This document shows, piece by piece, positions 8,659 through 16,892 of a DNA stretch of 64,000 nucleotides (within the stretch, counting starts at the first letter, position 1; every line of letters starts with the position of its first letter). The stretch covers positions 124,001-188,000 of the forward strand of contig NZ_JACHGK010000006.1 in assembly GCF_014207535.1 (NCBI RefSeq), read 5' to 3'. Both the position numbers and the translations under genes were made by a program. The notes beneath the pieces are model-generated. The model did not search any database, was not told where the DNA came from, and was given only the letters and a program-made list of their open reading frames with translations. The DNA is from Bacillus benzoevorans (lineage in GTDB: Bacteria; Bacillota; Bacilli; Bacillales; Cytobacillaceae).

Positions 8659-8794
8659 GGCGAAACTTTTATCAGCGGATGTATCAGCACATAAGAAGGA
8701 TAGTTCGCTGTTAAGGTGGAATAGGTAAGCAATTAGACTCCTTACGATAACGAACCAGCGAACATTGTAATTATGTAGTAGGAGATGAACCATT

Positions 8795-9307
8795 TTGTTA
8801 AAAGATCATGCTAAACTGATGCAGGCGATTGCCGTTTCCGGTGAAGTGATCGGAAGAAAGAAACTGCAGAAAATGATTTTTATCGCGAAAAAATTATCCT
8901 TTCCTTTCTGTGAAAAATTTCAATTTCACTTCTATGGTCCGTATTCTGAGGAGCTGACCGTCCGGGTCGAGGAATTATGCAATATGGGCTTTTTAGAGGA
9001 AGTGAAGGAGAAAAAGGGCGGGTATTTTCAATATCGTTACACCTTAACAGAGGGCGGAACGGAATTTTTAGCAGAAAATCAGCCGGAGATCCCCCGTATT
9101 CAAGAATGCTTTACCGATATGAACAGCCAAAATGCAAGGTTTCTTGAACTTGTCTCGACGGTATTATTTTTTGATAATCTGCCAAAAGAAGAGGTCCAGG
9201 AAAAGGTATTTACTTTAAAAAGCAAGCAGCGCTATACGGTCGAAGAAGTCGACAGCGCCTATCAATATATAGCAGAACTTAAAGCGAAGACAGAAGTTTC
9301 ACAGTGA
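8795..9307 (+). CDS. ywgA: YwgA family protein
   Basis: A 170-residue protein starting with TTG, chosen because AGGAG lies 10 bases upstream and the translated N-terminus matches the family. It contains KKLQKMIFIAKKL and FHFYGPYSEELTVRVEELCNMGFLEE, a winged-helix-like segment, then a helical C-terminal half. Family function is unknown. The N-terminal part resembles the antitoxin-like SocA/Panacea proteins, but this is a weak resemblance. It follows ywfO as in B. subtilis and ends in a terminator. Confidence 0.85.
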   Translation: MLKDHAKLMQAIAVSGEVIGRKKLQKMIFIAKKLSFPFCEKFQFHFYGPYSEELTVRVEELCNMGFLEEVKEKKGGYFQYRYTLTEGGTEFLAENQPEIPRIQECFTDMNSQNARFLELVSTVLFFDNLPKEEVQEKVFTLKSKQRYTVEEVDSAYQYIAELKAKTEVSQ

Positions 9308-9327
9308 CACCTTGATTAGCCAAAAAG

Positions 9328-9367
9328 AAAGCCGCATCCTTCAAGTGAGAGGTGCGGCTTCATTTTT
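9328..9367 (+). terminator. Terminator of ywgA
   Basis: AAGCCGCA and TGCGGCTT around a 16-base loop, followed by CATTTTT. Confidence 0.75.
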
Positions 9368-9428
9368 CACTTTAACTGGGTGATGATGTATACTTTAACA
9401 AAAGAGCAGGTAAAGGGAGTTGTGCGGC

Positions 9429-10097
9429 TTGGAAAATCCAATTGACCAATATATGGCCTATCCATTGGAGAAATTGCCCTATGTAGCGATAACGCTTATC
9501 ATTGCTTTCAGTGTTCATGAGTTTGCTCATGCCTTTACGGCGTGGAAATTTGGCGATCAAACGGCGAAAAATCAAGGACGGCTCACATTAAACCCAGCGC
9601 GGCATTTGGACCCGATTGGGACGATCCTGATTTTTATTGCCGGCTTTGGCTGGGCTCGGCCTGTGCCTGTGAACCGCTTTTTCTTTAAGAAGCCGCGGCT
9701 TGCCGGGGTGACTGTGTCGTTTGCCGGGCCGTTCAGTAATTTAGTGCTGGCTTCGCTTGCTTATCTCCTTTGGTATGGTCTGGCTGCGGGCGGGCTCACA
9801 ATGGCGTTGCCGAGGTTCGTTCCTGATTTTCTCGATGTCTTTATTCAGTTAAATGTCGTATTGTTTATCTTTAATCTGCTGCCGCTGCCGCCGCTTGACG
9901 GGTACCGTATTGTCGAGGATCTCGCACCGGTGGATGTGCGGGCAAAGATGACACAGTATGAACAATATGGATTGTTGATTTTCTTGATTCTCTTTATTAC
10001 TCCGCTCGACCGCTATACATTTCAGCCGCTTTTTAGCGTCGTGCTGCCGTGGGTGGTTACGGGTCTCAATGACTTTTTCTATGGTTTATTTTTCTAG
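9429..10097 (+). CDS. ywhC: Site-2-protease-family zinc metalloprotease YwhC
   Basis: A 222-residue membrane protein of the S2P/M50 family. The zinc motif HEFAH (His30, Glu31, His34) lies in the first membrane helix and the second motif NLLPLPPLDGYR (about residues 146-157) supplies the aspartate ligand. About five membrane segments are predicted. It is the short form without PDZ domain; its substrate is not known. Start: TTG at 9429, nine bases after AAAGGGAG. An upstream TTG at 9420 directly abuts that site and is unlikely to be used. Followed by ywhD in the conserved order. Confidence 0.9.
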   Translation: MENPIDQYMAYPLEKLPYVAITLIIAFSVHEFAHAFTAWKFGDQTAKNQGRLTLNPARHLDPIGTILIFIAGFGWARPVPVNRFFFKKPRLAGVTVSFAGPFSNLVLASLAYLLWYGLAAGGLTMALPRFVPDFLDVFIQLNVVLFIFNLLPLPPLDGYRIVEDLAPVDVRAKMTQYEQYGLLIFLILFITPLDRYTFQPLFSVVLPWVVTGLNDFFYGLFF

Positions 10098-10212
10098 CCT
10101 GAAAAATAAAGTGGGGGGCATGAATCCTCTGGGTTCGGAACCCATTCGAAGGGGAAGCGAAACTGTACGACAATAGGGGGATTTTTTTCAAAAAAGAAAG
10201 GGGTAACATGAA

Positions 10213-10719
10213 ATGGATCAAAAAAAGAAGAAAATGGAGTTTAATATTATTAAAAACGAACCGGCAGATGGACATAAGGGGTTTGGCAAGGGGGCTTTGA
10301 GTCTCGATCATGTGTCGCCGGTGTTTGTTGATATTGAGGGCGGCGAGGCGTTTATTGATATCGGGGCGATGCATGCCCGCAGTGCAGTGGAAAAGGGAAT
10401 TAAGTTCCTGCCGAATAAAGAAGAGGTTCCGAATGGAAAACCGTTTTGGCTTGTTTGGGTCACGGTGGACCGCGGCGAGGGCGGTGCCTATTATGCGGGT
10501 GTAACGGCTTGTGAGATGACGGTTGACCGCGAGGCGCGCCGCGGCTATAAATCGCTGCCGGAGCATGTAAACCGGATGGATAAATCAATCAAACGCCATA
10601 TTATCGTGGACCATATGGATGCTGCATCAAAGGAGATTTTGCGCGGGTTTTTGCAAAAGCATGACGAGGGCATGTGGGAACGATCAGACGAGCAGCTGAA
10701 AAACGATTTGTATGCATGA
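10213..10719 (+). CDS. ywhD: YwhD family protein
   Basis: A 168-residue protein with FNIIKNEPADGHKGFGKGALSLDHVSPVF near the start and a mid-region with GKPFWLVWVTVDRGEGGAYYAGVTACEM, which identify the YwhD family. It is probably soluble, and the function is unknown. AAAGGGGTAA precedes the ATG. A strong terminator overlaps its stop codon region. Confidence 0.87.
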   Translation: MDQKKKKMEFNIIKNEPADGHKGFGKGALSLDHVSPVFVDIEGGEAFIDIGAMHARSAVEKGIKFLPNKEEVPNGKPFWLVWVTVDRGEGGAYYAGVTACEMTVDREARRGYKSLPEHVNRMDKSIKRHIIVDHMDAASKEILRGFLQKHDEGMWERSDEQLKNDLYA

Positions 10720-10753
10720 AAAAAAGCTTAGGCCGGAGCCTAAGCTTTTTTTT
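10720..10753 (+). terminator. Terminator of ywhD
   Basis: AAAAAAGCTTAGG pairs with CCTAAGCTTTTTT around CCGGAG, ending in eight T residues. Confidence 0.9.
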
Positions 10754-10800
10754 CATGCATGCTAGTCTAATCGGGAAAATCCCATTTGTCCATTGTGAGC

Positions 10801-10879
10801 GGACGGATGTCCATTTTTGGTGCCAGGCACGCAAAAAAGACATTTGTCTTTTTGCGGTGCCTGGCACCAAGTTAGGTCC
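10801..10879. repeat. Composite palindromic repeat, copy 1
   Basis: Contains GGTGCCAGGCAC and, inverted, GTGCCTGGCACC (10819-10868) with AGACATTTGTCT at the loop, so the whole forms one long hairpin with about 19 paired bases. It belongs to the same family as the copies at 14175, 41051 and 50196. It lies between convergent ywhD and pbpG. Confidence 0.85.
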
Positions 10880-13001
10880 ACGGAAGAATTTTTTTGTACC
10901 ATGGGTTTTGCTGTTTGTCTCCGTTCTTTTTCTTTGTTTTCGCGTTGCTGCCGTCTTCGTCTGTCAGGTGGTCGGTGCAGTACTCTGTCGGTTCGGTACC
11001 TTTGGCAAAGTAGGTAAAGCGTTTGACCGGGCAGTCGTCGGTAGCTAGTTTGCCGTTTTCCGGATTGACGTAGACTCCGATGGTTCCTTTTGGCGCTTTG
11101 AAGGACTTGGCACTGGTCCCGGCTAAGGCTTTCTCCATAAACTGAACCCAGATGTTTTTGGCATACGTTTTATCGCTGATCAGCTCAATGGTCCTTCCGT
11201 TATCATATCCCGTCCAGACTGCTGAGACGAGGCGCGGCGAATAGCCGATCATCCAGCTGTCGGAATTGGTGGAGCCCGATTTTCCGGCATAAGTCCGGGT
11301 CATCTCGCCCGCGATTGTGCTGCCTGTCACAGTGGCGTAGCCATTTAATTTTTTATCAAACATGCCTGTCATCATATGGGTCATGACAAAGGCTAAATCC
11401 GGCCGCAGTACTGCTTCTGGCTTGTTCTCACTTTCATAGATCACTTCACCTTTATGGTTTTCAACCCGTTTAATCATGATCGGGTGTACCTTTTTCCCGC
11501 CGTTAGCCAGCAGGCTGTAGGCGTTGGCCATTTCAATCACCTTCACCCCGGATGTTCCAAGGGCAAGGGATGGGACCTGTTCCATTTTTGACTGAATTCC
11601 GAAGCGCTTGGCGGTCTTTACCAGTGTGTCCTCCCCGAGAAACAGATGGGTTTTAACCGCATAGACGTTGTCTGATACCGCAAGGGCCTGGGCCATTGTA
11701 ATATCATCATTCGCATATTTATTATTAAAATTATGCGGTGTATATTGAGTCCGATGATCATCAAAAAAGAAGGTCGTTTCCTCGCTGCGCATCTCGGTTG
11801 ACGGGGTAAAGCCCTGTTCAAGCGCGGCATAGTAAAGGAGCGGCTTCATCGTTGAACCTGGCTGGCGCACAGCCTGGATGGCCCGGTTAAATGGACTTTC
11901 CTCATAATCCCGTCCGCCTATCATCGCCTTTACATGCCCGGTTTTCGGATCCATCGCGATCAACCCGACTTGAATGTCTGACTCCTTATCGATGAGTGAG
12001 GCCATCGTTTTTTCCGCCATTTCCTGCTGCCGGAGATCGAGGGTGGTGTACACCTTTAGCCCGCCAAGCTCAATGGTGCGTTCATCAAGCTGCAGATCAT
12101 ACTTTAACGCCTGTCTTACGGCATCTTGAAAATAGGGGGCTGTGACCAGCATATTATGCGGGTGCTTGCCAATAATGGTCAGCTCTTCCTTTTCCGCCTG
12201 TGCAGCATCCTCTTTGCTGGCCGTCCCGTTTTTCTCCATAGCAGTTAAAATAATCTGCTGCCGCTGCCTTGCTTTTTCCATAGAAGCGAGCGGAGAGTAG
12301 ATGCTCGGTCCCTTCGGAATCCCCGCAAGCATGGAGGCCTCGGCCAGTGTCAGCCCGGAGGCATCTTTGCCAAAATAAAACTGGCTTGCGGCCTGGACTC
12401 CGTAAGCGCCATAGCCGTAATAAATCGTATTTAAATAGCCTTCGAGGATCTCCTCTTTCGAATAGTTCAGCTCAAGGCGAATCGTATAGAAGGCTTCGTT
12501 CAGCTTCCGCTTCCACGTCTTATCGTGCTCAAGGTAGAGGTTGCGCGCATACTGCTGACTGATTGTACTTGCTCCCTGGACCTTTGCCATCGCTTTAATA
12601 TCAGCGAGGACAGCACCGCCAATCCGTTTGTAATCAAAGCCGTGATGTTCATAAAAATTCCGGTCCTCAATCGCAATGGCCGCGTCGACCAAGTAGGGGC
12701 TGATTTCGTCCAGGTTGACCCAGTACCGCTTTTGCCCGCTGTGGCTTTCCCCGATAATGGTGCCGTCATCAGCATAAATCAGTGTTGACTGCGGGACGGT
12801 GAGCAGCGGCGGTCCGAGTATTTTTGCGTATGTTATGATTCCAATTAAAAATAGTACCATGATAGAAAAGGCAATCAGGCCCATAATGATCAAGGCCCGA
12901 AGATATTTCACTGTTTTGCGGAACCGCTGATTCGTTACAATTTCCACTATCCTCACCCCCGAAAATTTTGTTGTCGTATTGCTCATGATTTGCTTTTTCA
13001 C
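10872..13001 (-). CDS. pbpG: Bifunctional penicillin-binding protein (class A, PbpG-like)
   Basis: A 709-residue class A PBP that polymerises and crosslinks peptidoglycan. Order: short cytosolic N-terminus, one membrane anchor (about 33-57), glycosyltransferase domain with EDRNFYEHHGFDYKRIGG and the ISQQYARNLYL segment, then a transpeptidase domain with the active-site serine in QPGSTMKP, the SDN motif in VSDNVYAVK and KSG in AGKSGSTN. The GTG at 13001 has a poor ribosome-binding site; the ATG at 12986 is an alternative. In B. subtilis pbpG is SigF-dependent and acts in spore envelope formation; this may hold here because gene order is conserved. The spermidine synthase gene speE, next to speB in B. 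subtilis, is not found here. Confidence 0.92.
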   Translation of the reverse strand: MKKQIMSNTTTKFSGVRIVEIVTNQRFRKTVKYLRALIIMGLIAFSIMVLFLIGIITYAKILGPPLLTVPQSTLIYADDGTIIGESHSGQKRYWVNLDEISPYLVDAAIAIEDRNFYEHHGFDYKRIGGAVLADIKAMAKVQGASTISQQYARNLYLEHDKTWKRKLNEAFYTIRLELNYSKEEILEGYLNTIYYGYGAYGVQAASQFYFGKDASGLTLAEASMLAGIPKGPSIYSPLASMEKARQRQQIILTAMEKNGTASKEDAAQAEKEELTIIGKHPHNMLVTAPYFQDAVRQALKYDLQLDERTIELGGLKVYTTLDLRQQEMAEKTMASLIDKESDIQVGLIAMDPKTGHVKAMIGGRDYEESPFNRAIQAVRQPGSTMKPLLYYAALEQGFTPSTEMRSEETTFFFDDHRTQYTPHNFNNKYANDDITMAQALAVSDNVYAVKTHLFLGEDTLVKTAKRFGIQSKMEQVPSLALGTSGVKVIEMANAYSLLANGGKKVHPIMIKRVENHKGEVIYESENKPEAVLRPDLAFVMTHMMTGMFDKKLNGYATVTGSTIAGEMTRTYAGKSGSTNSDSWMIGYSPRLVSAVWTGYDNGRTIELISDKTYAKNIWVQFMEKALAGTSAKSFKAPKGTIGVYVNPENGKLATDDCPVKRFTYFAKGTEPTEYCTDHLTDEDGSNAKTKKKNGDKQQNPWYKKILPWT

Positions 13002-13238
13002 TTCATAAAACAGACAAGATCATTATGGGGGAAAAATTGGCATTTTAAACATTTAGGGAAATGCCAACCAACTTTTACTTTTCATTTACTGCTCATTCTA
13101 CTATAATTTTTCTGTTGTTTGGTTAAAAGGGAATAAGGAAATAGTAAGATTGACAAAAAATAAGACGATGCAAAATAATCTTTACTTCAAAGGGGCGGGG
13201 GTCTGCCGCTTTTTGATTAAAAATAGGGGGGAATAATC

Positions 13239-14114
13239 ATGCGTTTTGATGAAGCATATTCTGGTAATGTTTTTATTAAGAGCCATCCGGTTTATGAGGA
13301 GAGCCCGATTGTGATTTACGGCATGCCGATGGATTGGACGGTCAGCTACCGCCCGGGTTCACGTTTCGGTCCTGGCCGTATTCGTGAGGTTTCCATTGGA
13401 ATTGAGGAATACAGCCCATATTTAGATAAGGATTTAGCCGATTATAACTATTTTGATGCCGGGGATATTCCGCTTCCGTTTGGGAATGCGCAGAAGAGCC
13501 TGGATTTGATAGAGGAATTTTTAGATAAAATTCTCGCTGACGGCAAGTTTCCACTTGGCATGGGCGGCGAGCATTTAGTGACCTGGCCGGTTATTAAGGC
13601 AATGTACAAAAAATACCCTAATCTAGCCATCATCCATATGGATGCCCATACCGATTTACGGGAGCATTTTGAAGGCGAAGAATTGTCCCATTCGACACCG
13701 ATTCGCAAAGCTGCCAACTTAATCGGACCGAAAAATGTTTACTCCTTCGGCATCCGTTCCGGCATGAAAGAGGAATTTGAATGGGCGAAAGAAGTAGGTA
13801 TGAGCATTTTCAAATTTGATGTCCATAAACCGCTGCAGGAGGTGCTGCCTCAACTTGCCGGTCGTCCTGTTTATGTCACCATTGACATTGACGTCCTGGA
13901 CCCTGCTCATGCACCGGGCACAGGTACTGTCGATTGCGGCGGTATTACATCCAGAGAACTGCTGGCGGCGATTCATGAAATCGCTCGCTCTGAGGTCAAC
14001 GTTGTCGGAGCTGACCTTGTCGAAGTTGCTCCTATTTACGACCACTCTGAACAAACCGTCAACACCGCAAGCAAGCTGCTCCGCGAAATGCTTCTTGGCT
14101 TCGCGGCAAAATAA
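13239..14114 (+). CDS. speB: Agmatinase SpeB
   Basis: Agmatinase hydrolyses agmatine to putrescine and urea in polyamine synthesis. The 291-residue ureohydrolase has all manganese ligands visible: His112 (GGEHLVTWP), Asp135/His137/Asp139 (MDAHTDLR) and Asp216/Asp218 (TIDIDVLDP), plus the agmatinase-type PAHAPGTGTVDCGGIT loop. Upstream TAGGGGGGAATA is the ribosome-binding site. In B. subtilis it is cotranscribed with speE; here it is alone, with pbpG divergent upstream and a composite palindromic repeat downstream acting as terminator. Confidence 0.95.
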   Translation: MRFDEAYSGNVFIKSHPVYEESPIVIYGMPMDWTVSYRPGSRFGPGRIREVSIGIEEYSPYLDKDLADYNYFDAGDIPLPFGNAQKSLDLIEEFLDKILADGKFPLGMGGEHLVTWPVIKAMYKKYPNLAIIHMDAHTDLREHFEGEELSHSTPIRKAANLIGPKNVYSFGIRSGMKEEFEWAKEVGMSIFKFDVHKPLQEVLPQLAGRPVYVTIDIDVLDPAHAPGTGTVDCGGITSRELLAAIHEIARSEVNVVGADLVEVAPIYDHSEQTVNTASKLLREMLLGFAAK

Positions 14115-14174
14115 AGCAGGATACCGATGAGACCGGCGCTTGAGCAAGCAATGAGCGTGCGTGTCCCTTCAGGG

Positions 14175-14243
14175 GAGACAAATGTCCATTTCGCGTGCCA
14201 GGCACCGAAAATGGACATTTGTCTTTTTTTGGTGCCTGGCACC
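14175..14243. repeat. Composite palindromic repeat, copy 2, with terminator hairpin
   Basis: AGACAAATGTCCATTT and AAAATGGACATTTGTCT form a long stem (14176-14223) whose loop holds GTGCCAGGCACC; seven T residues follow, then a second GGTGCCTGGCACC (14231-14243). It probably terminates speB. Confidence 0.85.
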
Positions 14244-14360
14244 GGGTACTGCTTGAAACGCGGCAGTAAAAAATTTATACTGATAAGGTTATATTGATTT
14301 ATTTATTAATAAAGACGTACCAAAGAATATGGTTATTGGGCAGGAAAAGGGGTGCGGCCG

Positions 14361-14804
14361 TTGCTTTACTCTACAGCAGGGCAGATGCCTGTTAAAATAT
14401 CGGTAAAAACGACGATCCGTAACGGTCAGGATCAGGAAACGTACGAGCTGATTACATTTGGCGAGTATATTCGCAAGACGAGCTCTATTTTTCTCCGCTA
14501 CGATGAAGCGATGGAGGAAGGGAGCGTTCAAACAACGGTGAAAATAGCTGAAGGGGAAGGTTCTATTTTACGCAATGGAGCCGTTAAGATGCGCCTGCCC
14601 TTTCAGAAAAATAAACAATTGACCGGCAGCTACGAAACACCTTACGGAACGATGGAAATGGGAACGAAGACGAGCAGAATCCATCATCAGTTTAACGAGA
14701 GTAGAAGACAAGGTGAAATTGACATTTTGTATGATTTGAAAATGCAGGGCTCATATGCCGGTACATATCATTTGCTGATTACTTTTGAGGAGGAAAAAAA
14801 ATGA
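14361..14804 (+). CDS. ywiB: YwiB family protein (DUF1934)
   Basis: A 147-residue protein with a calycin-like pattern of alternating beta strands: VKISVKTTIRNG near the start, SSIFLRYDE, TTVKIAEGEGSILRNGAVKMRLPF in the middle and DILYDLKMQGSYAGTYHLLITFE at the end. This matches DUF1934 (YwiB), whose function is unknown. TTG at 14361 is preferred, eight bases after AAGGGG; GTG at 14352 and ATG at 14385 are alternatives. The stop overlaps the argS start by four bases (ATGA), so the two genes are translationally coupled. Confidence 0.82.
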   Translation: MLYSTAGQMPVKISVKTTIRNGQDQETYELITFGEYIRKTSSIFLRYDEAMEEGSVQTTVKIAEGEGSILRNGAVKMRLPFQKNKQLTGSYETPYGTMEMGTKTSRIHHQFNESRRQGEIDILYDLKMQGSYAGTYHLLITFEEEKK

Positions 14805-16471
14805 ATATTGTCGAGCAGGTAAAAGGTAAATTAAGGGAGGAAATTGCGGCTGCGGTTGTGAAGGCTGGACTAGCAGCGATGGAGCAGATTCCTGATGTCA
14901 TTTTGGAAATGCCAAAAGACAAGGCAAACGGGGATTATTCCACGAATATGGCGATGCAGCTGGCAAGAGTGGCAAAAAAGGCGCCGAAAATGATTGCTGA
15001 AGAGCTGGTGGCCAATTTTGATAAATCAAAAGCTTCGATTGAAAAAATTGAAGTGGCTGGACCGGGGTTTATTAATTTTTATATGAATAACAGCTATTTA
15101 ACTGATTTAATCCCAGCGATTTTAGAAGCTGGAGACAAATACGGCGAAACGACGGTTGGCGGCGGACAGAAGGTTCAGATTGAATTTGTCTCGGCCAATC
15201 CAACGGGCGACCTTCACTTGGGTCATGCGCGCGGTGCCGCTGTCGGTGACTCCCTATGCAATATTCTAGCCAAAGCGGGTTATGATGTTTCCCGTGAATA
15301 CTATATTAACGATGCCGGAAACCAAATTAATAACCTTGCGCTTTCTGTTGAAGCGCGTTACTTCCAGGCCTTAGGCATGGATAAGCCGATGCCGGAGGAC
15401 GGCTACCACGGCGAGGATATTATCGGAATTGGGAAGCAGCTGGCTGAAGAAGCAGGCGACAAGCTGGCCAATATGGGCGAAGAGGAACGCCTCGCAGAGT
15501 GCCGTGAATACGGAATGAAACAGGAGCTGGCAAAGCTAAAGCGCGATTTAGAGGATTTCCGTGTTGGCTTTGATGTGTGGTATTCTGAAACTTCTTTATA
15601 CAAAAACGGCAAAATCGATGATGCTTTAGCCGCTTTAAGAACTAACGGCTATATCTTCGAGGAGGATGGTGCCACATGGTTCCGCTCCATGGATTTTGGC
15701 GATGATAAAAACCGTGTCCTGATTAAGCAGGATGGATCTTATACGTATTTAACGCCGGATATTGCGTACCACCGCGATAAGCTAGAGCGTGGTTTTGAAA
15801 AATTAATTAATATTTGGGGTGCTGACCACCATGGTTATATTCCACGGATGAAGGCGGCGATTCAGGCATTAGGCTATGGGGCCGATACCCTTGAGGTGGA
15901 AATCATTCAGCTTGTTCACTTATACAAAAACGGCGAAAAAATGAAGATGAGCAAGCGGACAGGTAAGGCAGTGACAATGAGGGATTTAGTCGATGAGGTC
16001 GGTCTTGATGCCACCCGTTATTTCTTTGCCATGAGAAGTGCGGATACGCATATGGATTTTGACCTTGATTTGGCGGTATCGCAGTCAAATGAAAATCCGG
16101 TTTATTATGCGCAATATGCCCATGCCCGGATCTCAAGCATCCTGCGTCAGGCAGAAGAGAAGGATCTGACAGTTGATGGTCAGGCTGATTTCTCTTATAT
16201 CGGTGCGGAAAAAGAAATCGATGTCCTGAAGAAATTAGGTGAATTCCCGCAGGCAATTGGTGAAGCTGCACAAAAGAGAACACCGCACCGCATCACGAAC
16301 TATATTTTTGAACTGGCTTCTGCGTTCCACAGCTTCTACAACGCGGAGAAGGTTCTCGACGAGGAGCAGCCTGAGAAAACAAAAGCCCGTCTCGCTTTAA
16401 TTAAAACGGTACAAATTACGCTGAAAAATGCCCTTGCGTTAATCGGTGTCTCTGCTCCGGAAAAAATGTAA
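14801..16471 (+). CDS. argS: Arginyl-tRNA synthetase
   Basis: Class I aminoacyl-tRNA synthetase, 556 residues, charging tRNA-Arg. The N-terminal Arg-specific add-1 domain (about 1-110) precedes the catalytic core with the HIGH-type motif HLGHARG in ANPTGDLHLGHARGAA and the KMSKS-type motif KMSKRTG. The C-terminal DALR anticodon-binding domain contains NYIFELASAFHSFYNAEKV. An excellent AGGAGG site lies inside the end of ywiB. Overlap with ywiB implies one operon. A terminator follows. Confidence 0.97.
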   Translation: MNIVEQVKGKLREEIAAAVVKAGLAAMEQIPDVILEMPKDKANGDYSTNMAMQLARVAKKAPKMIAEELVANFDKSKASIEKIEVAGPGFINFYMNNSYLTDLIPAILEAGDKYGETTVGGGQKVQIEFVSANPTGDLHLGHARGAAVGDSLCNILAKAGYDVSREYYINDAGNQINNLALSVEARYFQALGMDKPMPEDGYHGEDIIGIGKQLAEEAGDKLANMGEEERLAECREYGMKQELAKLKRDLEDFRVGFDVWYSETSLYKNGKIDDALAALRTNGYIFEEDGATWFRSMDFGDDKNRVLIKQDGSYTYLTPDIAYHRDKLERGFEKLINIWGADHHGYIPRMKAAIQALGYGADTLEVEIIQLVHLYKNGEKMKMSKRTGKAVTMRDLVDEVGLDATRYFFAMRSADTHMDFDLDLAVSQSNENPVYYAQYAHARISSILRQAEEKDLTVDGQADFSYIGAEKEIDVLKKLGEFPQAIGEAAQKRTPHRITNYIFELASAFHSFYNAEKVLDEEQPEKTKARLALIKTVQITLKNALALIGVSAPEKM

Positions 16472-16475
16472 TGCT

Positions 16476-16502
16476 AAAAAGCCCCCTTTGTGGGGCTTTT
16501 TT
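16476..16502 (+). terminator. Terminator of argS
   Basis: AAAAAGCCCC and GGGGCTTTTTT around CTTTGT. Confidence 0.9.
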
Positions 16503-16572
16503 GATCTTAGCGGGAATGGAAGGAGCGAAGGGGAAATTTTTGATTACCCGGGCAATAAAGCCCTGAATTAAG

Positions 16573-16690
16573 TGGAAAAGGTCTTTCATCGGCGCTCTGA
16601 AGGACAAAATTCAGTGGGGACACCGGAAAAAGGTCTTTCATCGGCGCTATGAAGAACAAAATTGAAGATGAACGAAAAAAAGGTCTTTTA
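16573..16690. repeat. Imperfect tandem repeat, about 50-52 bases per unit
   Basis: Two near-complete units share GGTCTTTCATCGGCGCT followed by (C/A)TGAAG(G/A)ACAAAATT; the common AGGTCTTTC starts at 16579 and 16631 (period 52), with a third, decayed unit AGGTCTTTT at 16681. It lies in the 421-base gap between argS and the chemoreceptor gene, which otherwise holds only the argS terminator and an AT-rich promoter region with TATAAT at 16810. Confidence 0.75.
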
Positions 16691-16892
16691 TAAAGCCTCA
16701 ATCTGCTATCCCTAAACTAAAGTCCTGTTGTGATAAGACGAAAAAATAAAATGATTCGAATTCCCCTTTTTTTATATATGAAGTTATTACTATTTTCATA
16801 ATCGTTTAGTATAATAGAATCAAATTTAAATTGCGGAACGGTTTACATCAGGGTAATTAGTCCGTAAAGGGGATAAATAAGGGAGGATAACA

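Noticed and set aside
10801..10879. CRISPR-like array from GTGCCTGGCACC repeats
   Set aside because: Copies are dispersed over 40 kb as single palindromic units, without regular spacers or cas genes.
13002..13238. Riboswitch between pbpG and speB
   Set aside because: No conserved riboswitch core recognised; only AT-rich promoter DNA.
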